DNA of 7,422 nucleotides from Methylococcaceae bacterium (GCA_947505055.1 CANNLO010000231.1:1-7422); one strand, 5' to 3'. Positions 1-7,422 are shown, numbered from the stretch's first letter. Notes: a model not told the origin generated them from the letters alone. Numbers and translations are program-made.

Positions 1-40
1 CCATAAGATGTCGTCATTCAATACGAGGGCGACATCATGG
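1..40. repeat. Imperfect inverted repeat enclosing a Shine-Dalgarno and start codon
   Basis: The arms GATGTCG (7-13) and CGACATC (30-36) are perfect reverse complements around a 16-base loop. The outer CCAT (1-4) also pairs with ATGG (37-40) if the AA at 5-6 is bulged. The loop contains GAGGG (25-29), a plausible ribosome binding site for the ATG at 37, and that ATG lies in the outer stem. As RNA it could limit translation of the small remnant gene; as DNA it could be an operator. It touches the left edge, so a longer repeat cannot be excluded. The symmetry is seen; any function is inferred. Confidence 0.4.
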
Positions 41-264
41 AAACAAAAACAATTATTGTTCTGGCTAATTCAACAAAAAATGGGGGGCATTGTGTTGCTG
101 GTATTGAATATGCTATTAGTAGTAGAGGTTGGATTTACCTTGCTAACAATTATGGAAAGGTTGAATTTTCTCTGCTGTAACTGGTACCTAGTGATGACAT
201 TCAACCTTCATTGCTGGATATCGATAAAATATCTGCAGTTGGTCATGCTGAATCTACACTGTAA
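37..264 (+). pseudogene. Decayed remnant of a dual-OB-domain-like protein
   Basis: ATG at 37 follows GAGGG (25-29) by 7 bases and opens a 47-residue frame ending in TAA at 178-180. Its start, METKTIIVLANSTKNGGHC followed by VAGIEY, resembles the N-terminus I recall for proteins with a dual-OB domain (pattern I-x-L-ANS-x-K-x-G-x-x-C-x-AGxE, then a WIRPVS-like motif, here degraded to GWIYLANN). After the stop the same frame continues as LVPSDDIQPSLLDID and on to TAA at 262-264; the LLDI-x-x-I stretch fits the next conserved part of that family. Full-length relatives are much longer, so this looks like a truncated gene broken by in-frame stops. Such proteins often sit in accessory or defence regions. 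It could instead be a genuine 47-residue peptide. The family assignment is from memory of the pattern and is moderate at best. Confidence 0.45.
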
Positions 265-266
265 TA

Positions 267-294
267 TTGAAACTGGACAATACACATAAATAAT
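267..294 (+). promoter_or_regulatory. Candidate sigma-70-type promoter for the hsd operon
   Basis: TTGAAA (267-272) and AATAAT (289-294) match the -35 and -10 consensus at 5 of 6 positions each, with a 16-base spacer. They lie just after the remnant gene and upstream of either possible hsdR start. Transcription would begin near 301. In AT-rich DNA such matches arise easily, so this is only a candidate. The rest of the 265-422 leader holds a 10-base palindrome (AATTTAAATT, 321-330) but no clear terminator or RNA gene. Confidence 0.3.
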
Positions 295-400
295 GCCACT
301 CATGCTGCTGAACATAATAGAATTTAAATTCCACCAGCGAAAATATGGTGCATCTGCGAAACAACATTTCAACTTCTATAACCGGACTAAGCAGTCCTGT

Positions 401-408
401 GAAAGGGG
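401..408 (+). promoter_or_regulatory. Purine-rich possible ribosome binding site for the internal hsdR start
   Basis: GAAAGGGG lies 14 bases before ATG 423 and 5 bases before an in-frame TTG at 414. The upstream ATG at 345 is preceded by CCACCAGCGAAAAT, which has no good Shine-Dalgarno. This favours initiation at 414 or 423, though the spacing to 423 is longer than ideal. Confidence 0.3.
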
Positions 409-422
409 CTGATTTGAATTCG

Positions 423-3400
423 ATGAACTTTGAGTTTTTACGAGAATTACGTGCTGATCTAGCTGCACTTGGTGGCTTTGCCGAGCACTATGCATTTAAT
501 GATCCATCAGGAGCTTTAATAAAGTTACGCCAGTTTACGGAGCGGGTCGTAGATTTGGTTTATGAAGTTTATCGGTTGCCAAAACCTTATCAAGCAAATC
601 TTATCGATTTACTTAATGAAACATGTTTACGTGAGCAGATTCCGGATGTGATTTTGGCAAAGTTGCATACGCTGCGTATACAAGGAAATAAAGCGGCCCA
701 TTCGAGTCAAGGTTCAACGCAAATGGCGTTGGCAATGGTGCGAGAAGCTTTCGATATTTCCTGTTGGGTATGGTTGGCGTTCTGTAATGGCAAGCGAGAT
801 GAATTATTAACATATTCAGATCCAAAGCCACCAGTTGATGCAAAAAAACTTGAGGCTGATCAAACTCGTTTATTTAAGCAAATTGCTGAACAAGAAGCCT
901 TAGTTCAAAGTCTCCTCGAAGAGCTTGAGCTTACTAAAGGTGCAAAAATACAGGCCGAGCGAACGACAGAAGAGTTGCAGCAACTTACTAGCCACTCACA
1001 AACTGTTGCTGATGAGCTTAAGTTTAACGAAACTACAACCCGGCGCCGTCTTATTGATACACAGTTAGTGGCTGCAGGTTGGAAGGTTGAGGACAATACA
1101 AAGTCTAACGACGAGGTTGGTCAGGAAGTTGAGGTTACCCAAATGTTTCTTGATGGCGGGAAAGGTTGGGCCGATTATGTACTTTGGGGTGAAGATGGCA
1201 AGCCTTTGGCGGTTGTTGAGGCTAAAAAGACCGCGAAAGATGCGCAAGTCGGGCGTCAGCAAGCTAAATTATATGCTGATGGCCTTGAGAAAGATTACGG
1301 ACAGCGCCCAGTAATTTTTTATACCAATGGCTTTGATCTATTTATTTGGGATGATGCTCAGAAGCAAACTCCGCGTCGCCTATTTGGATTCTATTCAAAG
1401 AAAAGCCTGCAATATCTGATCTATCAACGAGCGGGAAAGTTAGCTCTTGGCAACATACCACCTAAGCTTGAAATCGCTGATCGTATGTACCAGCTAGAGA
1501 CAGTAAAGCGTGTCTGCGAAAGATTTTCAACGGGCCACCGTAAGGCTCTCATAGTCTTAGCGACAGGTACAGGTAAAACGCGCGTAGCAGCATCATTATG
1601 TGATGTCTTGCAACGTGGACAATGGGCCAAGCGAATTTTGTTTCTTTGTGATCGCCGTGAGTTACGTAAACAAGCTAATGACGTATTTAAAGAGCATTTA
1701 TCTGGATCTCCACGTATTATTCTTGAGGGTAAAACTGCAGGTGAAGACACTGCGCGTATTTACCTTGCGACATATCCCGCAATGCTACGGCAGTATGAGC
1801 ACTTCGATACGGGATTCTTCGACCTGATTATTGCAGATGAGTCGCATCGCAGCATTTACAACAGATACCGCGATATTTTCTTATATTTCGATGCACTTCA
1901 GGTTGGTTTGACTGCTACACCAGTGCATTTTATTGCGCGGAATACTTTTAGTCTTTTCAATTGTGAGAACGGTGATCCGACTGCCGCATATACCTATGAA
2001 GATGCGATTGCACATACACCGCCATATTTGGTTCCGTTTGAGGTGGTTACCCATACGACTGAGTTTCTGAGACGAGGCATTAAATATCAGGAGCTCTCCG
2101 CAGAGCAGCGCCAGCAACTGGAAGAAGATCAACCGGATGCCGAAGATATTGATTTTGAAGCCCCAGAGGTGGATAAAGTAGTGTTCAATAAGGATACCAA
2201 TCGTATTATTTTACGTAACCTTATGGAAAATGGCATACGTGAAGCTACTGGGGCTCATCCTGGTAAAACTATTATTTTTGCACGCAATCATCGCCACGCC
2301 ATTTTGTTAGGTGAGTTATTTGATGAAATGTACCCACAGTACGGGGGTGAGTTCTGTCGCGTGATTGATAACTACGATCCACGTGCTGAGCAATTAATAG
2401 ATAATTTCAAAGATCCCAAACATCCGCTCACAATCGCGGTTTCAGTAGATATGCTCGACACGGGCATTGATGTGCCAGAAGTTGTCAATCTTGTGTTCGC
2501 AAAGCCAGTAAAATCTTTTGTCAAATTCTGGCAGATGATTGGACGTGGAACTCGGCTCTGCCAAAATCTGTTTGGACCAGGCAAAGATAAGACTTCATTC
2601 AGTATTTTCGATCATTGGGGCAATTTTGAATTCTTTGAACAGACATACGTAGAGGCTGAACCTGCGGTTTCAAAATCCTTATTACAACGTTTATTTGAGA
2701 TGCGAATCGACTTGGCTGACATTGCCTACAGCAAGCAGCATGTAGATGCATTTGATATCGCAATAAAACTATTGAAGCAAGATCTTGCTGAGCTGCCAGA
2801 AAATACCATCGCTGTGCGTGAAAAGTGGAAGGCTGTGCGTGAATGTCAGCGTGAGGGCTTGTTGCAAAATTATGCGCCTGCAACGCGTGCAGTGTTAGTT
2901 AATGATATGGCGTTGTTGATGCAATGGCGCGACACTCGCGGCCAAGAAGATGCTTATTCATTTGATTTGCTTCTCGCACAGATACAGTCAGCTTTTATAG
3001 AAGGATCTAGTTATTTTGATGATCTAAAAATGCAGTTATTGCAAGTGGTTAGTGAGTTGCCGATCAACGTCAATGCAGTGCGTGACAAGATTGACACAAT
3101 CAATGCCGTTAAAGGTGGCGAATTCTGGAGTGGACTCAGCGTTGCATCACTTGAGCATGCTCGGACTGAACTGCGCGGTATTATGCGCTATCGGGTTCGC
3201 CCTTTAATTGGTGGGTTTGAACCACGCTTGATTGATGTGAAAGAAGATGCCAGCAAAATAGAAACAAATCGACATGTTCCAAAACTTGCAGGCCTTGAGC
3301 TCGCCGCTTACCGTCAGCGAGTAGAAGAAGCACTCAAGCAGTTGTTCGACACTAATCATGTTATTCGTAAAATACGCCGTGCTGAGCCTGTCAGTAAAAC

Positions 3401-3785
3401 TGATCTGGATTCATTGGTCAGCTTGGTGCTCACTGATCATCCTGACATCAATCTAAGCGTGTTGACTGAGTTTTATCCAGATTCTGCAGGCGATTTGGCT
3501 GCTGCATTGCGGAGTATCGTAGGATTAGAGGCTGAAGTCGTAGCTACCGCTTTCAGCGGTTTCGTGGCAAGGCATCCAATCCTTAACGCAAAGCAACAGC
3601 GTTTTCTGGCTTTGCTGCAAAACCATATTGCTAAATATGGCGCAATTAGCATTGAAAAACTATATGAAGCGCCATTCATTCAAGTCGATGCTGACGGACT
3701 TGATGGTGTGTTTGAGAGTCAGGATGCCGAAGCTTTAATTGGCTTGATACAGCGTTTCCGCCCACAAAGTCCTGCGACGGCATAA
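423..3785 (+). CDS. hsdR: Type I restriction enzyme, R (endonuclease/translocase) subunit HsdR
   Basis: HsdR is the ATP-dependent motor and nuclease of a Type I enzyme: joined to HsdM and HsdS it translocates unmodified DNA and cuts far from the target. Numbering is from ATG 423 (1120 residues). Residues 1-116 look like a DUF4145 domain, with GNKAAH at 88-93. A charged coiled coil spans about 141-204. The HSDR_N nuclease domain follows from about 206, with D251 and E266-A-K268 forming a PD-(D/E)XK site. SF2 helicase motifs are intact: ATGTGKTR 380-387 (Walker A), DESH 472-475 (Walker B), TATP 497-500, and QMIGRGTR 704-711 (motif VI). From about 954 the sequence resembles the EcoEI-type R C-terminal domain. 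The frame is open from ATG 345, adding 26 residues, but MNFEFLR at 423 matches the usual start of this family, and 345 lacks a good ribosome site. No frameshift or lost catalytic residue is seen. It is first in the operon, 22 bases before rmuC. Confidence 0.95.
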   Translation: MNFEFLRELRADLAALGGFAEHYAFNDPSGALIKLRQFTERVVDLVYEVYRLPKPYQANLIDLLNETCLREQIPDVILAKLHTLRIQGNKAAHSSQGSTQMALAMVREAFDISCWVWLAFCNGKRDELLTYSDPKPPVDAKKLEADQTRLFKQIAEQEALVQSLLEELELTKGAKIQAERTTEELQQLTSHSQTVADELKFNETTTRRRLIDTQLVAAGWKVEDNTKSNDEVGQEVEVTQMFLDGGKGWADYVLWGEDGKPLAVVEAKKTAKDAQVGRQQAKLYADGLEKDYGQRPVIFYTNGFDLFIWDDAQKQTPRRLFGFYSKKSLQYLIYQRAGKLALGNIPPKLEIADRMYQLETVKRVCERFSTGHRKALIVLATGTGKTRVAASLCDVLQRGQWAKRILFLCDRRELRKQANDVFKEHLSGSPRIILEGKTAGEDTARIYLATYPAMLRQYEHFDTGFFDLIIADESHRSIYNRYRDIFLYFDALQVGLTATPVHFIARNTFSLFNCENGDPTAAYTYEDAIAHTPPYLVPFEVVTHTTEFLRRGIKYQELSAEQRQQLEEDQPDAEDIDFEAPEVDKVVFNKDTNRIILRNLMENGIREATGAHPGKTIIFARNHRHAILLGELFDEMYPQYGGEFCRVIDNYDPRAEQLIDNFKDPKHPLTIAVSVDMLDTGIDVPEVVNLVFAKPVKSFVKFWQMIGRGTRLCQNLFGPGKDKTSFSIFDHWGNFEFFEQTYVEAEPAVSKSLLQRLFEMRIDLADIAYSKQHVDAFDIAIKLLKQDLAELPENTIAVREKWKAVRECQREGLLQNYAPATRAVLVNDMALLMQWRDTRGQEDAYSFDLLLAQIQSAFIEGSSYFDDLKMQLLQVVSELPINVNAVRDKIDTINAVKGGEFWSGLSVASLEHARTELRGIMRYRVRPLIGGFEPRLIDVKEDASKIETNRHVPKLAGLELAAYRQRVEEALKQLFDTNHVIRKIRRAEPVSKTDLDSLVSLVLTDHPDINLSVLTEFYPDSAGDLAAALRSIVGLEAEVVATAFSGFVARHPILNAKQQRFLALLQNHIAKYGAISIEKLYEAPFIQVDADGLDGVFESQDAEALIGLIQRFRPQSPATA

Positions 3786-3807
3786 ATTTTAAAAAACTAA
3801 GGAACAT

Positions 3808-5457
3808 ATGCTTCAACAATTTTCACCGATAGTATTATTTTTAATTGGCCTGATCATCGGGGTGGTAGGTTTATGGCTGTTCATGCGTGGTCGTATTGAA
3901 TCTGCTGCGTTACAAGCTAAGAACGAAAGTCAGATTGAGATTGCCCGCTTAAGTGAACGGCTTAGTGGTAGCGCTGATGAAATCAGCCGCATACAGACAT
4001 TGAGTAATGAATGGGAAGGTAAAGCTAACAATTGGCGTGAACAGTTGGATCAAGCAAGTAATGAACTTGCGCAGATGACTGAGCGATCCAGTCGTGTACC
4101 TACGCTAGAACAAGCGGTTGAATCCAGCGTCTTAGAGGCTGAGTCTCTAAGGCAAGAAATAGCAGATCTTCGCGAGAAGGTTGGGTCGGCAGAATCCAAC
4201 CTAGAAAGCCAGCGTCAACAAATTAATCGTTTAAATCAAGAAGGCGTCGAATTAAAACAACTTCGCGATACACTCCAAACTGAACAGCAATCTTTAAGTA
4301 ATCAGGTCACGGAACTTACCACTAACTTGGGCGCAGAGCGCAATCAAGCAGAAGAGAAACTTGCATTACTCATTAATGCTAAGGAAGATCTCAGTAATCA
4401 GTTTAAGGCGCTTGCAAGCGAAATTCTTGAAGAAAAATCTAAGCGGTTTACTGAGCAGAACCAGACCAATATTGGTCAATTGCTAGAACCGCTAAAGGTT
4501 AGGTTGCAGGAGTTTCAGGGTAAAGTCGAAGAGGTGTATGTGCAGGAAGGCAAAGACCGCACGGCCTTAGCTGAGCAAGTCAAAAGTTTGATGACACTTA
4601 ATCAACAGCTATCGCAAGATGCGCATAATTTAACAAGTGCACTTAAAGGACAGTCAAAGACCCGAGGTAACTGGGGTGAGATGATACTGGAGCGTGTGCT
4701 AGAAGCCTCTGGTTTACGTAAAGGTTTTGAGTATGACATGCAAGAAAGCCATTCACTTGATGACGGAAAGCGTGTGCAGCCAGATGTTGTAATTCATCTA
4801 CCTGAGAACAGGCATTTAGTGGCGGATGCAAAAGTGTCACTGAACGCTTATGAGACTTATGCTAATGCAGAAACAGATGCGGAACGCGATGTGGCTATTA
4901 AGCGCCATATTGAGTCTGTACGTGGTCATATTAAAGGGCTTTCAGAAAAAAACTATCAAACAATATACGGGATTCAGTCGCTAGACTTCGTTTTGATGTT
5001 CATTCCAATCGAGCCCGCGTTTATGATTGCTATCTCTCACGATAGTGATTTATGGCAAGAGGCATATAAGAAAAACGTATTGCTGGTGAGTCCGACTACA
5101 CTACTATTTGTAGTACGTACAGTTGCTAATCTTTGGCGGCAAGAGCAGCAGAACCGTAATGCACAAGAAATTGCTAATCGTGGCGCAGAGCTTTATGACA
5201 AACTTGTTGGTTTTGTAGAAGACCTTGATCAGCTGGGTAGTCGTCTTAACCAAGCCAAAGATACCTATGATAAAGCCTATGGAAAATTTACGGCGGGTCG
5301 TGGCAACGTCATTCGTCAGGCAGAAATGCTAAAAGGGCTAGGTGTAAAGCCCACAAAACAACTATCGCAAAAATTGATTGATTCAGCGTTGGATGAGCCG
5401 CTGATCCTACCATTACAAGATATTTCACAACCTACAGAACCACTGGAACAAATATGA
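3808..5457 (+). CDS. rmuC: RmuC-family membrane-anchored predicted nuclease inside the hsd operon
   Basis: 549 residues; AAGGA (3799-3803) sits just before the ATG. Residues 8-26 form one hydrophobic helix followed by basic residues, predicting an inner-membrane anchor with the rest in the cytoplasm. Residues about 27-197 are Glu/Gln/Lys-rich coiled coil. The RmuC core runs from about 199 (FKALASEI) to 511. It includes GNWGE 287-291, a candidate catalytic set D326 (QPDV) and D340-A-K342 of PD-(D/E)XK type, and the family hallmarks [17 protein letters not shown] and [14 protein letters not shown]. coli RmuC is about 475 residues, so this one is longer, with a non-conserved Pro/Glu-containing tail after about 518. 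RmuC limits recombination between short inverted repeats in E. coli; its biochemistry is not well settled. The stop overlaps the hsdM start as ATGA, implying coupled expression. Whether this is a dedicated defence paralogue or the cell's only rmuC cannot be told from here. The family call is firm; a restriction-linked role is inferred. Confidence 0.93.
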   Translation: MLQQFSPIVLFLIGLIIGVVGLWLFMRGRIESAALQAKNESQIEIARLSERLSGSADEISRIQTLSNEWEGKANNWREQLDQASNELAQMTERSSRVPTLEQAVESSVLEAESLRQEIADLREKVGSAESNLESQRQQINRLNQEGVELKQLRDTLQTEQQSLSNQVTELTTNLGAERNQAEEKLALLINAKEDLSNQFKALASEILEEKSKRFTEQNQTNIGQLLEPLKVRLQEFQGKVEEVYVQEGKDRTALAEQVKSLMTLNQQLSQDAHNLTSALKGQSKTRGNWGEMILERVLEASGLRKGFEYDMQESHSLDDGKRVQPDVVIHLPENRHLVADAKVSLNAYETYANAETDAERDVAIKRHIESVRGHIKGLSEKNYQTIYGIQSLDFVLMFIPIEPAFMIAISHDSDLWQEAYKKNVLLVSPTTLLFVVRTVANLWRQEQQNRNAQEIANRGAELYDKLVGFVEDLDQLGSRLNQAKDTYDKAYGKFTAGRGNVIRQAEMLKGLGVKPTKQLSQKLIDSALDEPLILPLQDISQPTEPLEQI

Positions 5458-6983
5458 TTACCAACCAAATTAAATCTGACATCGACCGCCTTTGGTTGGA
5501 CTTCCATACTGGAGGCATCACAAACCCGCTAACTGTAATTGAGCAGATATCCTTCCTTATGTTTGCACGACTGCTGGATATTGAAGAAACTCGTCACGAA
5601 AAAATGGCTGCCCGCACTGGCGAATCAACGCATAAGATGTTCCGTGTTGATCAACAAAATTTACGTTGGAAGAACTGGAGTCATAAGAGTGGCGACGACA
5701 TGCTTAAATTCGTGCGTGACGATGTGCTACCACATCTGCGAGATATTGGCGGTACAGGCACAACGTTTGCTGAATACATGAAAGATGCCACGCTTTTCAT
5801 TCAGAAGCCAAGCCTTCTTGTATCTGCCATTGAACAGATTGAAAAGCTGCCGTTGGGTAACAGTGACATTAAAGGTGATTTGTATGAGTATATGCTCGGA
5901 AAACTCACCACCGCAGGCATCAATGGTCAGTTTCGCACCCCACGTCATATAATCAAGCTAATGGTGGAGTTATTAGATCCTAAACCAACAGAATCTGTGG
6001 GCGACCCATCCTGTGGTACGGCGGGTTTTCTGGTTAATGTAATGGAATACCTGCGTCATAAATATTCCAGCCCTGAGCTTGTCGAAACACTGGAGGATGG
6101 CAGTAAAAGTTATCCTGGTGATCAGCTAGAGCCATATCGCGATCATTTGCAGAACGGTATGTTTAACGGTTTTGACTTTGATGTCACCATGCTGCGTATT
6201 TCTGCTATGAATCTCATGCTGCATGGCGTAGAAAACCCCAGCATTCACTATATGGATACCCTCTCTAAAGCGTTCCCTGAAAAATTCCCGATGGTAGCTG
6301 ATGCCGATTCTAGAATGGGAAGCGGTTTGGATGTAATTTTGGCAAACCCACCATTCAAAGGTACTTTAGCGGAAGAGGATGTTCATCCGTCGCTGTTAAA
6401 GCTAGTCAAAACAAAAAAAACTGAGTTGTTGTTTATGGCGCTAATTCTGCGGATGCTTAAAATTGGTGGACGTTCTGCCACTATTGTTCCAGATGGCGTG
6501 CTATTTGGTGCGAGCAACGCACATGTAGCTCTTCGTCAACATCTTTTAGAAAACAACCAATTGGAAGCCGTTATATCATTACCTTCAGGAGTGTTTAAAC
6601 CATATGCTGGAGTTTCAACCGCAATTTTGCTATTCACTAAGGGAGGTAGTACTAAGGATATACTTTTTTACGATGTGCAATCTGATGGCTTATCGCTAGA
6701 TGATAAACGGTTAGTTGTGAGCAGCAATGATTTGCCTGACGTGCTGGAACAGTATCAACGATGGAAAAAAGGCGCAGCAGGGTTCGATGATCGCACTAAT
6801 AAAGCATTTAAAGTGTCTGCAGATGAAATCCGCGCGAATAAATATGATTTATCAATAAATCAATACAAAGAAAAAATGTACGAAATAATACATTTTGATC
6901 CTCCCAAGTTAATTTTGGCGGAAATGCGAAAAATGGAGACTATGATTTTGGACGCGATAGTTGAATTAGAGGAAATGCTGTGA
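5454..6983 (+). CDS. hsdM: Type I restriction-modification N6-adenine methyltransferase, M subunit HsdM
   Basis: HsdM transfers a methyl group from S-adenosylmethionine to adenine N6 within the site read by HsdS; an M2S1 complex is the working methylase and the core of the restriction complex. The 509 residues are close to the family norm. The N-terminal helical HsdM_N region covers about 1-130. The catalytic Rossmann domain follows, with [19 protein letters not shown] at 184-192 (motif I, cofactor binding) and NPPF at 298-301 (motif IV, catalytic). KTKKTELLF and the late [12 protein letters not shown] element are also typical. GGAA (5445-5448) is 5 bases before the start, and the ATGA overlap with rmuC suggests translational coupling. 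An A8 run lies at 6413-6420. The 60 bases 6841-6900 contain only 11 G or C, well below the 50 % counted at 6001-6060 and 6481-6540. No motif is missing, so the enzyme appears active. Confidence 0.96.
   Translation: MITNQIKSDIDRLWLDFHTGGITNPLTVIEQISFLMFARLLDIEETRHEKMAARTGESTHKMFRVDQQNLRWKNWSHKSGDDMLKFVRDDVLPHLRDIGGTGTTFAEYMKDATLFIQKPSLLVSAIEQIEKLPLGNSDIKGDLYEYMLGKLTTAGINGQFRTPRHIIKLMVELLDPKPTESVGDPSCGTAGFLVNVMEYLRHKYSSPELVETLEDGSKSYPGDQLEPYRDHLQNGMFNGFDFDVTMLRISAMNLMLHGVENPSIHYMDTLSKAFPEKFPMVADADSRMGSGLDVILANPPFKGTLAEEDVHPSLLKLVKTKKTELLFMALILRMLKIGGRSATIVPDGVLFGASNAHVALRQHLLENNQLEAVISLPSGVFKPYAGVSTAILLFTKGGSTKDILFYDVQSDGLSLDDKRLVVSSNDLPDVLEQYQRWKKGAAGFDDRTNKAFKVSADEIRANKYDLSINQYKEKMYEIIHFDPPKLILAEMRKMETMILDAIVELEEML
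6969..6974 (+). promoter_or_regulatory. Ribosome binding site supporting a GTG start of hsdS
   Basis: GAGGAA inside the end of hsdM sits 5 bases before GTG 6980. With the GTGA stop-start overlap, it decides the hsdS start in favour of this non-ATG codon. The next in-frame ATG is far inside the target-recognition domain. Confidence 0.6.
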
Positions 6984-7422
6984 AATTCCTACCATTATCC
7001 GAAGTTTTAGATATTGTATCTCCAGGAGTTTTGACGTTTTCTGGTGACAGATTTTATTCTGCAACTGGTGATGTAGATGACAATGGAAATGTAGATGGGG
7101 AATTAGTTAACTTCAATGAGCGCCCATCAAGAGCAGATTTGCAGGTGAAATCTGGGGATGTTCTTTTTGCCCGTATGCAGGGTACAAGGAAAATTCTAAT
7201 TGCAAATAGAGATCTTGAGAACAGATTGTTTTCAACTGGATTTTGTGCGCTACGACCAAAACAAGGAAAGCTCGATAGTGCATATTTAAGACATTTCTTG
7301 GGTTTAGTAAGTACTCAGAGGAAAAAAGACAATTTGTGTTCAGGAGCAACACAAAAAGCAATCAGAAATGACAAGGTATTAGATTTATTAATTCCATTAC
7401 CTCATACATTAGACGAACAGCG
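6980..7422 (+). CDS. hsdS: Type I restriction-modification specificity subunit HsdS (5' part, cut by window end)
   Basis: HsdS reads the split DNA target and holds HsdM and HsdR together. From GTG 6980 the frame stays open for 147 codons to the edge, beginning [16 protein letters not shown]. This is the first target-recognition domain. Residues include [10 protein letters not shown] (the usual strand after the DNA-contacting part), [10 protein letters not shown], then SGATQKAIR, and finally [11 protein letters not shown], the signature that ends a target-recognition domain and leads into the conserved spacer helix. The second recognition domain must lie beyond 7422. The GTGA overlap with hsdM suggests tight coupling, which helps balance subunits. 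Its GC (about 38 % over 7021-7422) is lower than the hsdM core, as is common for exchanged recognition domains. The target sequence cannot be predicted from this. Partial only because the window ends; no internal stop is seen. Confidence 0.92.
   Translation, partial: MKFLPLSEVLDIVSPGVLTFSGDRFYSATGDVDDNGNVDGELVNFNERPSRADLQVKSGDVLFARMQGTRKILIANRDLENRLFSTGFCALRPKQGKLDSAYLRHFLGLVSTQRKKDNLCSGATQKAIRNDKVLDLLIPLPHTLDEQ

Noticed and set aside
75..87. A6-T-G6 tract in the remnant gene as a phase-variation switch
   Set aside because: The frame is broken by a downstream in-frame TAA rather than by tract length, so slippage here would not restore the gene.
8..289. A 93-codon open frame from ATG 8 covering the left flank
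   Set aside because: It is a different frame from the dual-OB-like remnant, its product is Leu/Trp/Cys-rich with no recognisable domain, and it lacks a ribosome site. It is the frame shadow of 37-264.
613..3679. Many short open frames of 60-110 codons on both strands inside hsdR
   Set aside because: All lie within a well-supported gene, have no family-like sequence, and are explained by chance in the other frames.
3786..3807. Terminator between hsdR and rmuC
   Set aside because: The 22-base gap is A/T-rich but has no GC stem; it holds only the ribosome site for rmuC.
5631..5640. CATAAGATGT shared between the left-end repeat (2-11) and hsdM
   Set aside because: Ten-base matches are expected by chance many times in a 7.4 kb window; flanks do not match.
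4643..5948. Short reverse-strand and frame-shifted open frames inside rmuC and hsdM
   Set aside because: No motif or ribosome site supports them, and the + strand genes are complete with clear domains.
7113..7361. Reverse-strand 82-codon frame opposite hsdS
   Set aside because: The + strand frame from GTG 6980 carries HsdS motifs across the whole stretch; the antisense product has none.
1..7422. CRISPR array, tRNA/rRNA or insertion-sequence ends
   Set aside because: No regularly spaced repeats, no cloverleaf-like segment and no transposase motifs were seen; coding density is nearly complete after base 423.

Overview
The window is almost entirely one co-directional defence operon on the + strand: a Type I restriction-modification locus in the order hsdR, rmuC-like, hsdM, hsdS, with hsdS running off the right edge. 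Recognition rests on reading the translated motifs (SF2 helicase and PD-(D/E)XK motifs in HsdR, the RmuC core, HsdM motifs DPSCGTAGF and NPPF, and an HsdS half ending in a PLP..LDEQ-type motif). No database search was possible.

Organism: moderate GC (single 60-base lines counted by hand run from about 37 to 52 % in hsdR and hsdM, about 38 % in hsdS) and an RmuC core very like that of gammaproteobacteria suggest a proteobacterium, probably gamma. Nothing seen fixes the genus.

Layout: bases 1-40 hold an imperfect inverted repeat around a Shine-Dalgarno and ATG. Bases 37-264 hold what looks like the decayed, stop-interrupted start of a dual-OB-type protein. Bases 265-422 are an AT-rich leader with a weak promoter candidate. 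hsdR follows (preferred start 423, open from 345, ends 3785). After 22 bases comes a 549-residue membrane-anchored RmuC-family protein (3808-5457). It overlaps hsdM (5454-6983) by ATGA, and hsdM overlaps hsdS (GTG start at 6980) by GTGA.

How the genes work together: HsdM and HsdS should form the sequence-specific N6-adenine methyltransferase, and HsdR adds ATP-driven translocation and cleavage. The unusual part is the RmuC-family protein, a predicted PD-(D/E)XK-type protein with an N-terminal membrane helix and a long coiled coil, inserted between restriction and methylation genes and translationally coupled to hsdM. This suggests a four-component variant in which RmuC acts on DNA ends or replication/recombination intermediates made during restriction, or is a second effector. 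That role is inference; the placement is directly visible.
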